The notes under the pieces were generated by a model. That model saw only the letters and a list, made by a program, of their open reading frames with translations, did not search any database and was not told where the DNA came from. Both the position numbers and the translations under genes were made by a program. DNA of 64,000 bases from Dactylonectria macrodidyma (Eukaryota > Ascomycota > Sordariomycetes > Hypocreales > Nectriaceae): assembly GCA_020744425.1 (NCBI GenBank), contig JAGMUV010000001.1, positions 6,200,001 to 6,264,000 of the forward strand. Reading direction: 5' to 3'. This document shows, piece after piece, positions 33,799 through 45,639 of this stretch (positions within the stretch are counted from its first letter, which is position 1; each line of letters starts with the position of its first letter).

Positions 33799-36700
33799 CT
33801 ATGACCCTGTCGAGCGCTCTTCCATTACCACTTGTGTCAAATCTTTTGGGAACAAGCCACGCTCGCCCTTCTTGTTCGTACCCATCCACCAATTGTCGGT
33901 CACCATTCTGATGTTTGTGAGGAGCTCGCCGGCGACCAGATCGATCTGGTCGCTATCGGTACTCTGATAATCGCTTTGAACGGACACGGTAAGGCGCGAC
34001 CCTTTTGACATCTGACTTCGCCGATCCGAGTCTTTAACGAGCTCTACATAGTTACTCGGAAACACGCCACGCTGTCCCTTTTCGTTGGTACCAAGCCACC
34101 AGAGTTTGTCAACCCTGTCAATATCCTCAATGCGCTCGCCTTCACGAAGGTCAATCTCGTTGTCCTCAGCCCTATCGTAATCGAATGTGACTATTGCAGT
34201 AGTAGGTGGCATTTGAGACAACTGGTGTTCTGCCGCCGAGTCGTCGACAACCTCGACGTGGTTACTGGGGAAGAGGCCGTGGAATCCTTCTGCGTTGGTG
34301 CCATACCACCAAATGTCGCTCATTTTCTCAATGTTTGTCACGTACTGGCCTTCAGAGAGGTGAGGCTCGTTCTCCAGGGTCCCTTCGAACTCACGCTTAA
34401 TGACTGCTGTGAAGCATTTGTGTGACTTAGTTGCACTGTGTGGTGTCGGTAACTGCTCTTCGATCGACTCTGTGTTGGTTGCTTCTGCAACTGCAGCTTC
34501 GCTCCCAAAATTGTGAGATGTGGGAGCGGTTCCAACATAGATCTCTTTGTATTCAAGAGCGGTTCCAGAGCCTGCGGGATGATCGTTGGCTGAAGGGTCA
34601 TCTGCTGGGGGATCTTCGACAGGATATTGCATTGGACTCTCCACCACGTTGTCCACTGCTGTCGCCTCGGCTCCTTCGGCCGCTTCGGTTTCTATTAATC
34701 ATTTAGTTTTTCCAGTAACAAGATTAGTGAATTTATGACCTTCATACTCAGTTGAAACCCGTGAGCCTTCCTCGTTTCAAAGGATTCGAGAAACTCTTCC
34801 TCTACGTAAATGTGTCTCACCGGGAGATTGACTTTGGTGAGAAATTCGACGGCAGTTTCTCGTTGTTTGAAGTCACCGTCCTGGCTTACAAGGAAATCGA
34901 GTCGTTTAATAAGAGTGACGAGGTTCGAACACAAAGATCCCGGACTTTCTGGATCTGGATCCTCTGATGTTCCTCCGCCGCATTTCCAGGCCACATCCAG
35001 AATCAATGCCCAGTCCTCATCAAGAAGTAGCGGATGTAGGTTGTGTTGCCCATCGTCAAAAAGAGCGTTGATAAGCTCCAAAACAGCGGCGAGATTTGGT
35101 AGATAAGATCTTGTCGTTGCGACAGTACTGAGTCCGTCAACCAGCAAAGCATATTGGACAGACGGGTACCCTTTGTCGATGTCCGAGGACACCAATCTCT
35201 GTAAGACGGAGAGTATAGAACGAAGGCCCCGATTGATATACCGCACGTTGGTGCTTTCTATAGGAGCTTGCTTTAAAAAGTCGACCAGGGTGTTCACGAT
35301 TTGAGGACCATGATCAGATTTGAGAAGGATGGAAAGAGTTCGCCACAAACGGTTATACACAGGCCGGTGCTTTCCAGACTTGCAATAGAGATCATAAATA
35401 ACAACGACGCAATTTTCGAACACAAACTTAAGAATGATTTGAGACGTCAACAGTATATCAATCAGCCTCAAGCTCTGTTTCAGGTTGTCTTCTGAAGTAG
35501 TAGTGCGGCAGATTTTCAAGAGCGCGTCAGCCAAGCTAAGCCCGGCAGCCAGGTTGCTATTAACGAAGGCAGGACTTATGGCATCTAGCAAGATATCAAA
35601 AATCTGAGCAAGGTTGCCTTTTCGTCGGGCAGTCCCCCGTCTCGCAGTCAAATGCTGGCTGCGTTCTGGAGATCCGGGTCTCCGTGGAGTGGGCGGGACT
35701 GGAGCGTAGGCGTGTTGCATCCATTCAACCAATATAGGGAGAAGCGAAATATATTCCACCTCGGTTAGACGCCGCCCGCCGTGTGTTAAGCAAGCAACGG
35801 CTGATATCTGAAGTTGGAAATCATCCGGATGTGTAGGCGAATGGAAAGTTGTGAGGAATGCCAGACGCCCCGGCCCGGGGTGACTGACGAGGATAATCTG
35901 GGTCAAGAGATTCCAAGCGGCAATACGGGCTCGTGCAGGTTGACCGGGATCGACAAGATCCTTCGCAGCGTTCCATATGTCAATGAGGAAGCTGTGGTCT
36001 GAGGATACCGGAATAGACGACCGCAGGGAGTCGGCAGCAGAGGCTCGATCTTCGAGAGTGCCAGTTCGGAGAAGCTCGAACGATCTCATGTCATCCGCAA
36101 GGAACCCATAAGGCAAGTTTGTATCAGAGAATTGGCTAGCAGGTTTATCAGACGAGGATGAAGGAGAAGCAATGGATGGGGATGGCTCAGGAAGCTCTGT
36201 GCCGGCTGTGTCCCCAACGCCAGCAGCATCAACTCGTGATGGGTTCTCCGTTTCGTCATCGTCGACATAGCCCTGGGGCTGCCCACGCGACTGATGCTGA
36301 TTCTGCTGCTGATCGTTATTCTCAGAGTCAGAATCAACATCTTTAAAATTGGGCTTCGTCGTTTGAGCGTCCTCCGATGTCAAGTTGCCGACTGAATCCC
36401 CATCCACCGCTTCTAGATTCGTTTTCATGGCTGATGCATGAATGTTAGCTAGTTGCCGCATGTCAAATGCTCTCCGCAAGGTGTGCAGCATGTGGGGATG
36501 GGCGAGTGGAATGTTCCCCACGTTGTTCAGCCCAACTTCGTTGGCTGCCCAAGCAAAGTCTCCATGCTTGCTGGAATCTAGCCTCACGGAACGATCATCT
36601 TTGATATCAACCTCAAAGAAATATTCAGGAAGATCCTCAGCCGTTTGCTCCGAAAATGTGGCACCTGGCGCTCCGTCCATGCGGTCAAATATGAAGCGCT

Positions 36701-39700
36701 TAATGTGACGAGGATTCAGTCCAGTTTGCTCCTGCAACTTGCGTAGACAGAATTGGTAGCTATTTGCATCAGGGTATTCAGTATCCCAGCCAGGTGGCTC
36801 CCAAAGATCAGGCTCCCCGACATTGGCGGTGCGTTTGAGAAGAAGAAGAGAGCCTCTGTCGTCGAAGACGAGAATAGGTGAGAATACATCGGCCTGAGTG
36901 TTTCTATCCATCCTCGGCGACCCTGGGCTGGCAGTACCATGCGGACTGAGTAAGCCGTCGGAAGTGGATGAGAGCTGCGGCACCACTTCAGCGTTCGGAG
37001 ATGTGCCTGGCTGTTTTGCCTTGGGTTGTCCGGTAGAAGATTGGCCAAATTCAGGCTCATCATCCGCCAAACTGAGTCTCCGTACAATTGAACTGATGCT
37101 CCTTGCATTGTGTGATTTGCTGCCCGGAAGTTTTTGGCCTGTGGATTTGTTAGTAGCTATTGTCAAAATAATGCCCTGGATAGTGGTTGAGGTCGGTGCC
37201 ATATTCTTCAAGAAAGAGAAATAAGGCTTACCTGCTGGTGTTTCGTTCGAGGCTACCGTGTGTTCTTCTTCTTCAGTTGGCAGAGCAGGGAGCCGGCGAA
37301 TCAAGTTTGATGCATACGTAGCGGCTGCCATTGCCGCGTACCCTTCCCACTCAGGGTACTGGTGACCATCCGAATAGTCACATATGCCATGAATTACCAA
37401 ATCAGGAAACTCGCCCTCGACGAACGAAGTAACTCGCTCGATGCAAAGGACTGGGTTGTTATCAATGATCTGATCTCGAAGCTTGCGGTCCCGCCGTACG
37501 CCCTGGCGTAGGAGATGGCCAAAGGCGACTAATCCATAGTGCACGGCAGAATTTTGGTCAATTGCACTATCACATATTATCTGCGATGCATCATCACCAT
37601 GCTTTTCGATGCATGGTTGGCCGTCCACGCGATAGTGGACGACGTCAGGCTTATAAAGTACATCGCTCTCTGGATGGGGATGTCCAAAGTTCTCTTCGTC
37701 TTGCAAGTTACCTTTAAGTACGGCTCTGATGACGGCCTCACATTGTTGGCGACTCATTTTGAGAGCATGTTCCAAACCAGGCAGTAATTCTTCAAGGAAT
37801 TCCGATGGAAGGGTCATGGATGCTCGGGTTCGATAATCTGCGCAGTGGAGGAGTCCCTTCATATCGGGATCCTCGCCGCCACTAACAACAACATCGCCCA
37901 GACGGATGTCATGATTCGTGCTAGGAACACCTCCAGCGATGTCGACAACCAACCTGATTTGGACGTTAGGAAACATATCAGTTATATCCTGCGTGCGAAT
38001 TCCCAACAGGGAGTTCCAGAAGATGATAACGACATTGTGCCTTCCAATCCTACCCATGGTCTGAGGATTGTCTGAATTTCTCTCTTCCGGGTGGCTGTTG
38101 CGATGTTCCTCGTCGAGAAACATCTTGGCTGCTGTGAATGAATCTCTCAATGAGCAGACCCAGGCGATGGTGTATGTTTCGGGGGGGCGTATAGCTGACA
38201 CAGGTGGGGTCCGAAAAAAGGAGAGAGGCAGAAGATGTGCTATAGACTCGGTTGTCATAGGGCCTGTCTCGTCGTGCTCTTCTTCAAGTGATACCACTGT
38301 AAACTTGGGTAATTCAGAAGTCGTACTAAGATATGCGTCGTTAAGGTCATCAGGTTTATCAAGGAACCTCGTGACGAATGGCTTCAGACACGTATCAAAC
38401 TCCCAGTCCTCGTCAAGTCCAGCAGACCGATCGTACAAACCCGAGTCGCGGAGCAAAGTCGGCCAGAAGTCTATATCGACGGGTGGGTCCTGGGATATCA
38501 AATCATGATCTGTAAAGTCTTTCTCCCAGTCTTTACAGTCACAATCTTCGTTGTCGCAGATTGTGGGCTGCTTACTAGATTCAGAGGAATTGTTGGCATC
38601 GATGCTCCGTCGGCGTGTGACGGCGGAGGAGTTGAAGTCACCGCAGTCTTCCAAGATGTCATCTCGGTATGGGGGAAGAAACAAGGCAATATCATGCATG
38701 TGTTGCTTGATATGTCGCCGCAATGCGAGTTGGGCCTCGGGTTGGGCTGGATCTGGGTGGTTCTTTTCGAGGACGTCAGGGTAGCCTCCACAAAATGGAC
38801 AAGTCACGAATAAGAATGCTGTTCTTCGTAGGCTTGTTTCTTTCAAGATGGTCAAGGCATCGCCAGAAACCCCGCCATGCTCTATGACGTAGTTTGTGAA
38901 AAGCCCTTCATCGTCGAATTCTTTAGTTTCTCCGCCAGGTAGATCAGCATGCCACGTTAGAGGAAGATGTTCTTGCAGATGGCCCAAGAGGCCGTTGAAT
39001 GAGTTGGGAACATCAAATGGCGTTTTGCAGTCTTCGGCAATGCAGAAGTACGGTTCAAAATCCTGCATGACATGCTGTCTATGCGTAATATCATTAGCGA
39101 AGGGGATTTGACAACAGTTAAATAATTCAACTTACATCCATCTCGCCTTCTCGGCCTCGCGGGCCCGGAACTCGAGACGACAGTAAGGGCATTGGAAGAC
39201 TCCATCCGTAACCCGGGGCGGTGGAGGAAACCCGATGTGTCGAAGGGCAACCGAGGCCACGCTTTCTGCCCGTTCAGGGAGTTTTGAACCAGGACGCATC
39301 ACCAGCTTAGTGTTCTCAGTTGCTGAGTAGATCGTCCGCTGGTCTTGCAAGATACGCCGCATAGGTGTATTTGAAGGCTTTTCTGGCACAATTGGTTTTT
39401 TGATCGCAACGCTTGAGCCATCAGCTGGCGCAAGTTGTGGCGCGAGTGGGAGAGGCTTTGGCGCAACTATCACAGCAGCTCTCTTCTTTTGGTGTCTCTC
39501 CAAGTACTCAAATCGGATTCTTCGTCTGGCAAAAGACTCTGCAATTCTCTTCTTGATCGTATCTGACGCCAACTTGAACTCGTCGTTAGCTTTTCGAGTA
39601 GCGAGTTCCTTGTAGCCGTTGAAAGCCCAGCTGGGACCCTCTTTCTCACAATAGAGCTTGACTCGCTCTTGTCGATGTTTGGCTCCAGAATTCTCAATTT

Positions 39701-40255
39701 GTCGTTCATGCCCGTGGAGTCGGTCGATAGTATCTTCAATGTGATCGCGCAACTTGATCTTCCGTTTGTCGACATCGTCAGTTGAATCACGCATGCGAGA
39801 GTCATCAGAAGAGGTCAACGAGTCGAATGACAATGAAGAGCCGTCGGAGTCGCCATCTTCTGCATTGTGCTCGTCACCTTCGACTTGAACAATTGGCTCA
39901 GGTGGCCTTTGTAACTCTATTCTATCGTTAGCTTCAAAGGTTTCGATCTAAGTCTTCCCACATCAAACTCACCCTCTAGGTCACATCTCAGTGCCTGAAG
40001 CAGATTCCGTAGAATGTCACATATTTCGGGTACATCTTTGAGTCGGATATCCACAGATCGACGACCCTCGCTGTGCACGCCTACTTTAGTACACCATAGG
40101 CTGAATTCTATCGCTTGGTGAGATGCCCAAGTGCCATCTTTGGGCTTCGTAGCACCTTGCTGCGCCTCCTCTTCTTGTGCAATCGTCCGAAGACGTGTCT
40201 CGCAGTCTTGTGCTAGTTTATTCAAGCTCGCCGTGTCTTCTGGAGTCGCCTCCAT
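33799..40255 (-). CDS. 2064-residue fusion: PNP_UDP-like, Nudix-like, tuberin-like, three SH3
   Basis: Exons 40255-39973, 39916-39136, 39078-37232, 37138-34748 and 34691-33799 join in frame over introns of 56, 57, 93 and 56 bp. The order of parts is as follows. An N-terminal domain of fungal C2H2/NLR-like proteins lies at about 1-95 (FSLWCTKVGVHSEGRRSVD). Zinc-finger-like segments lie at about 335-480 (FQCPYCRLEF, CPFCGG, HIKQHMHDIALFLPP). A nucleoside-phosphorylase-like (PNP_UDP) domain lies at 656-953 (YTIAWVCSL, VDIAGGVPS, HGICDYSDGH). A Nudix-like domain lies at about 1053-1197 with box residues partly lost (RKLQEQTGL). A helical domain like the tuberin N-terminus lies at about 1317-1767 (ICRTTTSEDNLKQSLRLIDIL). 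Three SH3 domains lie at about 1860-2056, each with a WW(Y/L/M)GT and G(L/V)FP signature. PNP_UDP is a usual N-terminal domain of fungal NLR proteins. A sensor or scaffold role is inferred. No NACHT or NB-ARC is present. Confidence 0.8.
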
Positions 40256-40651
40256 AGTAGCCTTTCAGCCAACACTTTGTTCGGAAGTGAAGCTGATGAG
40301 CTCTCCAGCGCTCTAATGGTTGTGAAACGAGGCCTGATTTGCGGCTGAGTATCCGACGAGCGGGGGTTCAGCAAATGACAGTCCGACATTCCAGCTGACT
40401 GTACAAATGCATGTGCTGGTGACGACTCCACCAGACAGCCCGATGTCTCATGCAAGAATTATCCCTCAAGTCAGTCAACCGAGGAGGGGAGACCCTTGCT
40501 TACTTAGCACTTACCCCTGTTACTGATCACGCGCCGCTCGCAACCCAGCCTTGTCAGCGAAGAGCCTAGTCATAACTCCTTCGTCTTCTCCACAACTCTC
40601 ATCTATCGCATCCATCGCTTGATCGCTCACACTTCATCCAGTCCCGCCCGA
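40256..40651. promoter_or_regulatory. shared divergent promoter of giant fusion gene and protease gene
   Basis: About 400 bp separate the two divergent starts, so the genes share one control region and may be co-expressed. No specific operator was identified. Confidence 0.55.
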
Positions 40652-43600
40652 ATGTGGCAGCTGCGGCTCCTCAGCCAGGTTATTCCCGCTTTCGGGGCCC
40701 TCGCCCGGCACTTTATCGAGGAAGAGGAGGAGGATGCAAGGCTGTGCCAGGACGCAAACGACTGCTATTCCGACTTTGTGTCGATAGGCTTGGCGCTGTC
40801 TGTATCCCGCGGCGAATGGACCGCGGGAATTGATGATAGAGACCTTACGAAACTGCTCCAGGCATTGGAGAGCCGGATCCCGACTAGAAGGAGTCCTTTC
40901 GGTTTTTTAACCATCAAAACGATACAGGTTAGCATATTTATGACCCAGTTGCTCAGGTCGCAAAGCGCTTACTCCATCGCTCAATAATGAAGGCACCACC
41001 TATATCACCCGGCCAAGCTGAACAGCATCCCAGGCTAGAGCATCTTTCCCGCTGTATCGAGTCAAAGGGCCTTGGCGGGCTCGAGGAGTGCTCCGCGTTG
41101 CTCGATCAATCCGATCAACACCAGCGGCTTTATTTGGCATTGCTAGGCTCCGACGTGCGTTTGTTTCACTCGAAAGAACAGCAAAATGACGATAAACGCA
41201 GCAAATTTCTCGTTCGGGTCAAGAGAGCAGCGGCCCATCTTCTCGATGTGTATTGCAGAGACCCGCATTCTGGGCGAGATGTTGAAGACCTCAGCCTTTC
41301 TCAGCATCCCAGTCATGGAATGAAGGAGATGGCGGAGAGAGTCTATGGGCTTCTCGAGCAACATTGGAGGTGCGAATGCACTCATAAAGCAATGAGGTCA
41401 ACCGGATCGAGGCAGGCGAGGCTCAGCTTAATCCGTTATCGCCAGCTAGCGCATCAGCTTACCTCGAAGACCATCGCACAACAAGCCCGTCTCTCGGTCA
41501 AATTTGAGATCCTTTTACCTGTCTGCAATGATATCGTTAATTGGAAGGTGACCAACTTCGAAGTCGAGAAATCACGGTAGGAGATGCACAAGATGTCGAT
41601 CTCCTGCTCGCTAACAATATCCGTAGGTCAAAGTCGGAAGATCAGTTCAACTTATTTCGAAAACTCGTCCACCAAGACATTTGTCATTGGTTGGAGCAAA
41701 GCAAACGCTTCCGGGTAGACTTCTTGGCTGAGAGCGAGGGACTTTGGCATCTCAAGCCGGAGCTACTGGATGGGATCAACCACCACACCAGCATGGAGTC
41801 CCTGTATCAACTTCTAGGAGACGATAGCAGGACGTCGCAAATATCAAAGTACACATGGCGAGATCAACTCCTCCTTTGCTACAGTCTTGCCAACTCTATG
41901 TTGTACTTGTATCCCGGGTCCTGGCTACAGACAGCTTGGAGTAGCAACATGGTCTACTTCATTCGACGGATGAATGACTCAACATCAACTCTACTCACAT
42001 TTCCGTATCTCGCGGTGGACCTTCGACAACAGCAAACAGAACCAGAAGATCTGGACCACATGCAATACCACGCACACCCAGTAATATTAGCTCTGGGAAT
42101 CATGTTTCTCGAGATTGCGACAGGTGTGAGGTTCAAGAGAACACCAGGCCTCACTTCTTGCGAACAGTGGAACACAGACGGTCCCGAGGCGTTCCAACTT
42201 CTTAAAGACTTGGAACGTGAGGGACGACAACATCGTTCTAAGCGGATACCTACAGCGCTTAGAGACGCCATCCGAGCGTGTCTGATTCTAAAGCCGCCGT
42301 CCGACTTCCCAAGCAAATCACTGCTGGAAGAAGGTCCAATTCGACACTACATCTTATCGTGTATTCTTCATCCTCTGGCATCCGAACTCAATACCCGGCA
42401 TAATATCAGCTTGGAACAACTTCAAGACATATTAATTCCAGAAGTTGATGTAAATGATGCAGATGAGAGCGCCCTACAAAACGGTGTTGCCCGTCAGCCT
42501 TCATACCCAATCAGCCCGATTGGACCTTCCAATGGAACCAGTATGACCCCATTTCCGACTGCGAGACCCTCTCTGACACTTGTAGATCGATTGGCACGAG
42601 TTGATTCGCAGAAACTCGAGACTTGCTTTAACGGAGGCACTGAAGAGTTAGTCGACCAAGCGAAGTGAGCATCTGAGAGATTGAAGATTCCGTGTATGAG
42701 CGCTAATACAACGCAGGAAGTCTTCAGCGCTGAAGTGGTTCCAGTGGCATAATGAGGCGTTAGCTCGTGTAGATGTATTACGGAATACTCGACTTTGCAA
42801 TGACCAACGAATCAAAATTGCCATCTTAGACAGTGGTATTGAATTATCACAAGATAACAAAGATATCTATGACGACGGCTCTCAAATAAAATACCAGAGT
42901 TGGGTTGATGACAGCCCTGAGTGGAAAGATCAAGTAGGGCATGGCACGCATCTCGCAACGCTGCTTCGCAGAATTGCGCCGAACAGCCTGCTTCATGTTG
43001 CGAGGGTTTTTAAGAAGAAGCCAAGCATGAAGAAGTCAGCAGGGTGTATCTCTGAAGTGAGACGAATTCTCGAGACTCCTTGAGTGCAATAATTACTGAC
43101 TTAGTTAGGCTATCCGACATGCTGTAGACGAGTGGAAGGTCGATATTATCGTCATGTCTTTTGGTTTCGAGGATGAGCAAGAACCACTATCCGAGTCTGT
43201 CAACTATGCGGCTCGAAACAATGTCTTAATGTTTGCAGCAGCGTCCAACGATGGGAAAAACCGCCCTGAGGAGGTTGCGTGGCCAGCAAGGGATATGCAT
43301 GTCATATGCGTTCATTCAGCTGAGGGTTTCGGCACGCCATCTACATTTACCCCAGGCCCACAAGACAACCAGAAGATTATGGTGCTGGGTGAATGCGTCA
43401 AGTCTGCGTGGCCGCAGCGTCTCACGTCTCCAGAGAACCACAAACTAATGAGCGGAACATCCTGCGCGGCTCCGATTGCCGCCGGAATCGCGGCGATCTT
43501 ACTTGACTACGCACGAGGGTTTCTCGAAGATGGCGAGTGGAAGAGATTTCGGCGAGTCGATTCCATGCGGCGGATGTTTGAGAAGATGAGGAGTCCAGGC

Positions 43601-43705
43601 TCACCGTCTGGTTATTGGTGGATTCGGCACTGGAAGCTATTCGATGAGAGGCAGAGCGAAGGTTGGATTCAGGGAGAAATAAGGGGCGCTCTCTATGGTA
43701 TTTGA
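40652..43705 (+). CDS. DUF7580-like plus subtilisin (S8) serine protease
   Basis: Exons 40652-40927, 40993-41576, 41627-42664, 42717-43056 and 43109-43705 join to 944 residues; introns are 50-65 bp and two have clear GCTAAC/GCTAAT branch points. Residues 1 to about 560 form the helical fungal domain often annotated DUF7580 (LLCYSLANSMLYLYPGSWL, then HPVILALGIMFLEIATG). The C-terminus is a peptidase S8 domain with Asp about 671 in IAILDSGIE, His about 708 in GHGTHLAT, oxyanion Asn about 793 in AAASNDG, and Ser about 864 in SGTSCAAPIAAG. The triad is complete, and there is no signal peptide or propeptide, so it should act in the cytosol. Fungal S8 proteases of this kind act in programmed cell death, for example HET-Q2 cleaving the gasdermin HET-Q1. 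The gasdermin-like gene lies 623 bp downstream. Confidence 0.85.
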
Positions 43706-44328
43706 TAATGAGAGACAATTTCGATAATCGCCCTTAGCCTCTGCAGAGTCACGGCATCCTCCCGCGCTAAATTCTCATATCACCTATCAGTGCTCTAGAT
43801 AGTTTAAACAAGTTCATATCACTTGATGTAGATGCCGTTTCGAGCCAAATATCTCCATCCACTCCTAACATATACTATAAACCAGAATGCATATAGAGGG
43901 CCATATTTAGGCAGAGTAAGAGTCCTCTGAGTTATAAACTAATTTGTAGCTTATCTAATGCGTAAAACTTGTTTTAAAAACACTTTTATGTCTAAAGCTA
44001 CCATAAGACCTCAATACAAAGATAGTAACCTCTGAATAAAACTATAGCGTACGCATACTTTCGGTCCAAGGCTATTTGTCAACACTATTGGTTCGCGAGC
44101 GATACAAAATGGATAGCAATTTGCCAGCTGAGCCTCAGATCCACTTTCCAGCATGTGGACAGATGATCCAATCAGTGAACAATTCAGCCTCAGCATCAGC
44201 TCACGTCTTGCGTGCGGGGTTTTTCGACTCTTATCTAACGCTAGGTCTCAACGAACAACACTTGATGTAGCCAATTCCACTTCCATTAGACTCTAAAGCG
44301 ACCGACATCCTAAAAGCAATCCGCGCCA
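43706..44328. other. gene-free stretch between protease and gasdermin-like genes
   Basis: AT-rich spacer holding the 3' flank of the protease gene and promoter of the next. No gene is supported. Confidence 0.45.
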
Positions 44329-45183
44329 ATGGCTAAACTCGCGTACTTTCAAGCCCCAAATTTCGACATCAACCCAGACAGCAGCACGGCGCCGAAGCTG
44401 GGGAGTATCTTCCCCAACCTCGACAAAATCACGGGTCCTCTCAATCAAGATGACTACATCGACATTCCTAAGAAGCTCATGAACGAGACGTCGAATGGCG
44501 ATTTCACAGCAACAGTCAAGAAGACGGTTGGTGTCGCTGCGAGTCTCAACGCGAACATTGCCCAGGGAATCGGTGGGACTGGCGATCTTGTGTACGCATT
44601 CGCAAGAAACACCCAGGACGTTTACCAGTGCGAGCTGCTTGAAACACTAGAATTTGAGCCAACCGAGCAACTTGTGCTTGATTTCATCCACGCATCCCCA
44701 CGGGTCCGCAATTTCCTCGAGAACAGCCTTCTAGGACTGAAAAGAGTGTACATGATCACTGGACTCAAAGTTGCCACTGGGTTCAGTCGGTCAACCTCCA
44801 AGGAGGTTCAAAACGGCCCAAAGGTCAATGTTGGAGTTGATGCCACCGCATTTGGCATACCCGTGGAAGCCGGCCCTAGTCTTGATCTTACGATCGAAAA
44901 TGCCACAACGATTTCTCATGGCCGATCTACCACTAAGATAGTATTCGCGTATCGAGCTATCAAGATCAAACGTAGGAGAAAGGGCGACGTTTCTTTTAGG
45001 TATAAGGGTGGTGGTAAATACACCTCCAACGAGGAGAGTGACGATAACGGAGACAGTGATGATGATTCAGAGCAGGGCTCCTGGGACATAGAGCCTGTGA
45101 ACCAGGAGGAAAGATCTGGAGACTTTAGTGGTTCGGAAGTTGTACAAACAGTCCAGACGAACAGTAACAGAGATTTTCTCTAG
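44329..45183 (+). CDS. gasdermin-like pore-forming protein (candidate)
   Basis: One exon, 284 residues, starting at ATG 44329. It begins MAKLAYFQAPNFDINPDSS and continues with KLGSIFPNLDKITGPLN. A beta-rich body follows with Ala/Gly-rich strands (SLNANIAQGIGGTGDLVYAF), then ETLEFEPTEQLV, the motif VYMITGLKVATGFS, VGVDATAFGIPVEAGP and FAYRAIKIK. This pattern, and the size of about 225 residues for the body plus a short tail, is what I recall of fungal gasdermin-like proteins (RCD-1, HET-Q1). The last 60 residues are acidic and disordered-looking (SDDNGDSDDDSEQGSW), suitable as an inhibitory peptide removed by a protease. The neighbouring cytosolic subtilisin gene supports this reading. The family call is from memory of patterns; a profile search would decide. 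Confidence 0.6.
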   Translation: MAKLAYFQAPNFDINPDSSTAPKLGSIFPNLDKITGPLNQDDYIDIPKKLMNETSNGDFTATVKKTVGVAASLNANIAQGIGGTGDLVYAFARNTQDVYQCELLETLEFEPTEQLVLDFIHASPRVRNFLENSLLGLKRVYMITGLKVATGFSRSTSKEVQNGPKVNVGVDATAFGIPVEAGPSLDLTIENATTISHGRSTTKIVFAYRAIKIKRRRKGDVSFRYKGGGKYTSNEESDDNGDSDDDSEQGSWDIEPVNQEERSGDFSGSEVVQTVQTNSNRDFL

Positions 45184-45639
45184 TTTTTCAGCATATTTAT
45201 TCAGTTGACAGTCCGTAAAGGCAAAACCAGGCTCCATTCAAACCTACAGTTCTTATTTGACAACCAGTATCTCCGAATAAACTGGGTCGTCTTCCCACAA
45301 CATCTGGCGAGGATCCTCATCGGAAAGAAATGCAGCTATAGGGTAGGCTTTAGGGTCAGCAAGTCATCTCTAGCAGCACATTCGGGACATTAAGATGTGT
45401 TGTAAGGGAAGAATAAAACCGACGTCTAACCTTTTAACGGGTTGGAAGTGCTCTTTTACGTAAAGAACTAGCTAGGTGATCATTTCACGAAGTTGCGAAA
45501 TGCTAGGTAGCACAACGTTGATTAATACCCCCGACATTCCAAACTACTAACGCAATTGTCTGCCATGAGCGCCATCCGCCTTATAAGGTGCGAGTCTCGC
45601 CGGAGCGACACATTAATGGCCTCACTATCAAGCTTTAAA
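45184..45639. other. gene-free stretch
   Basis: Convergent 3' flanks of the gasdermin-like gene and the sugar transporter gene. No gene is supported. Confidence 0.45.

Noticed and set aside
36086..39250. Numerous frames antisense or out of phase to the giant fusion gene (up to 146 codons)
   Set aside because: They are shadows: the minus-strand exons show domain motifs, consistent introns and codon use, and the other frames do not.
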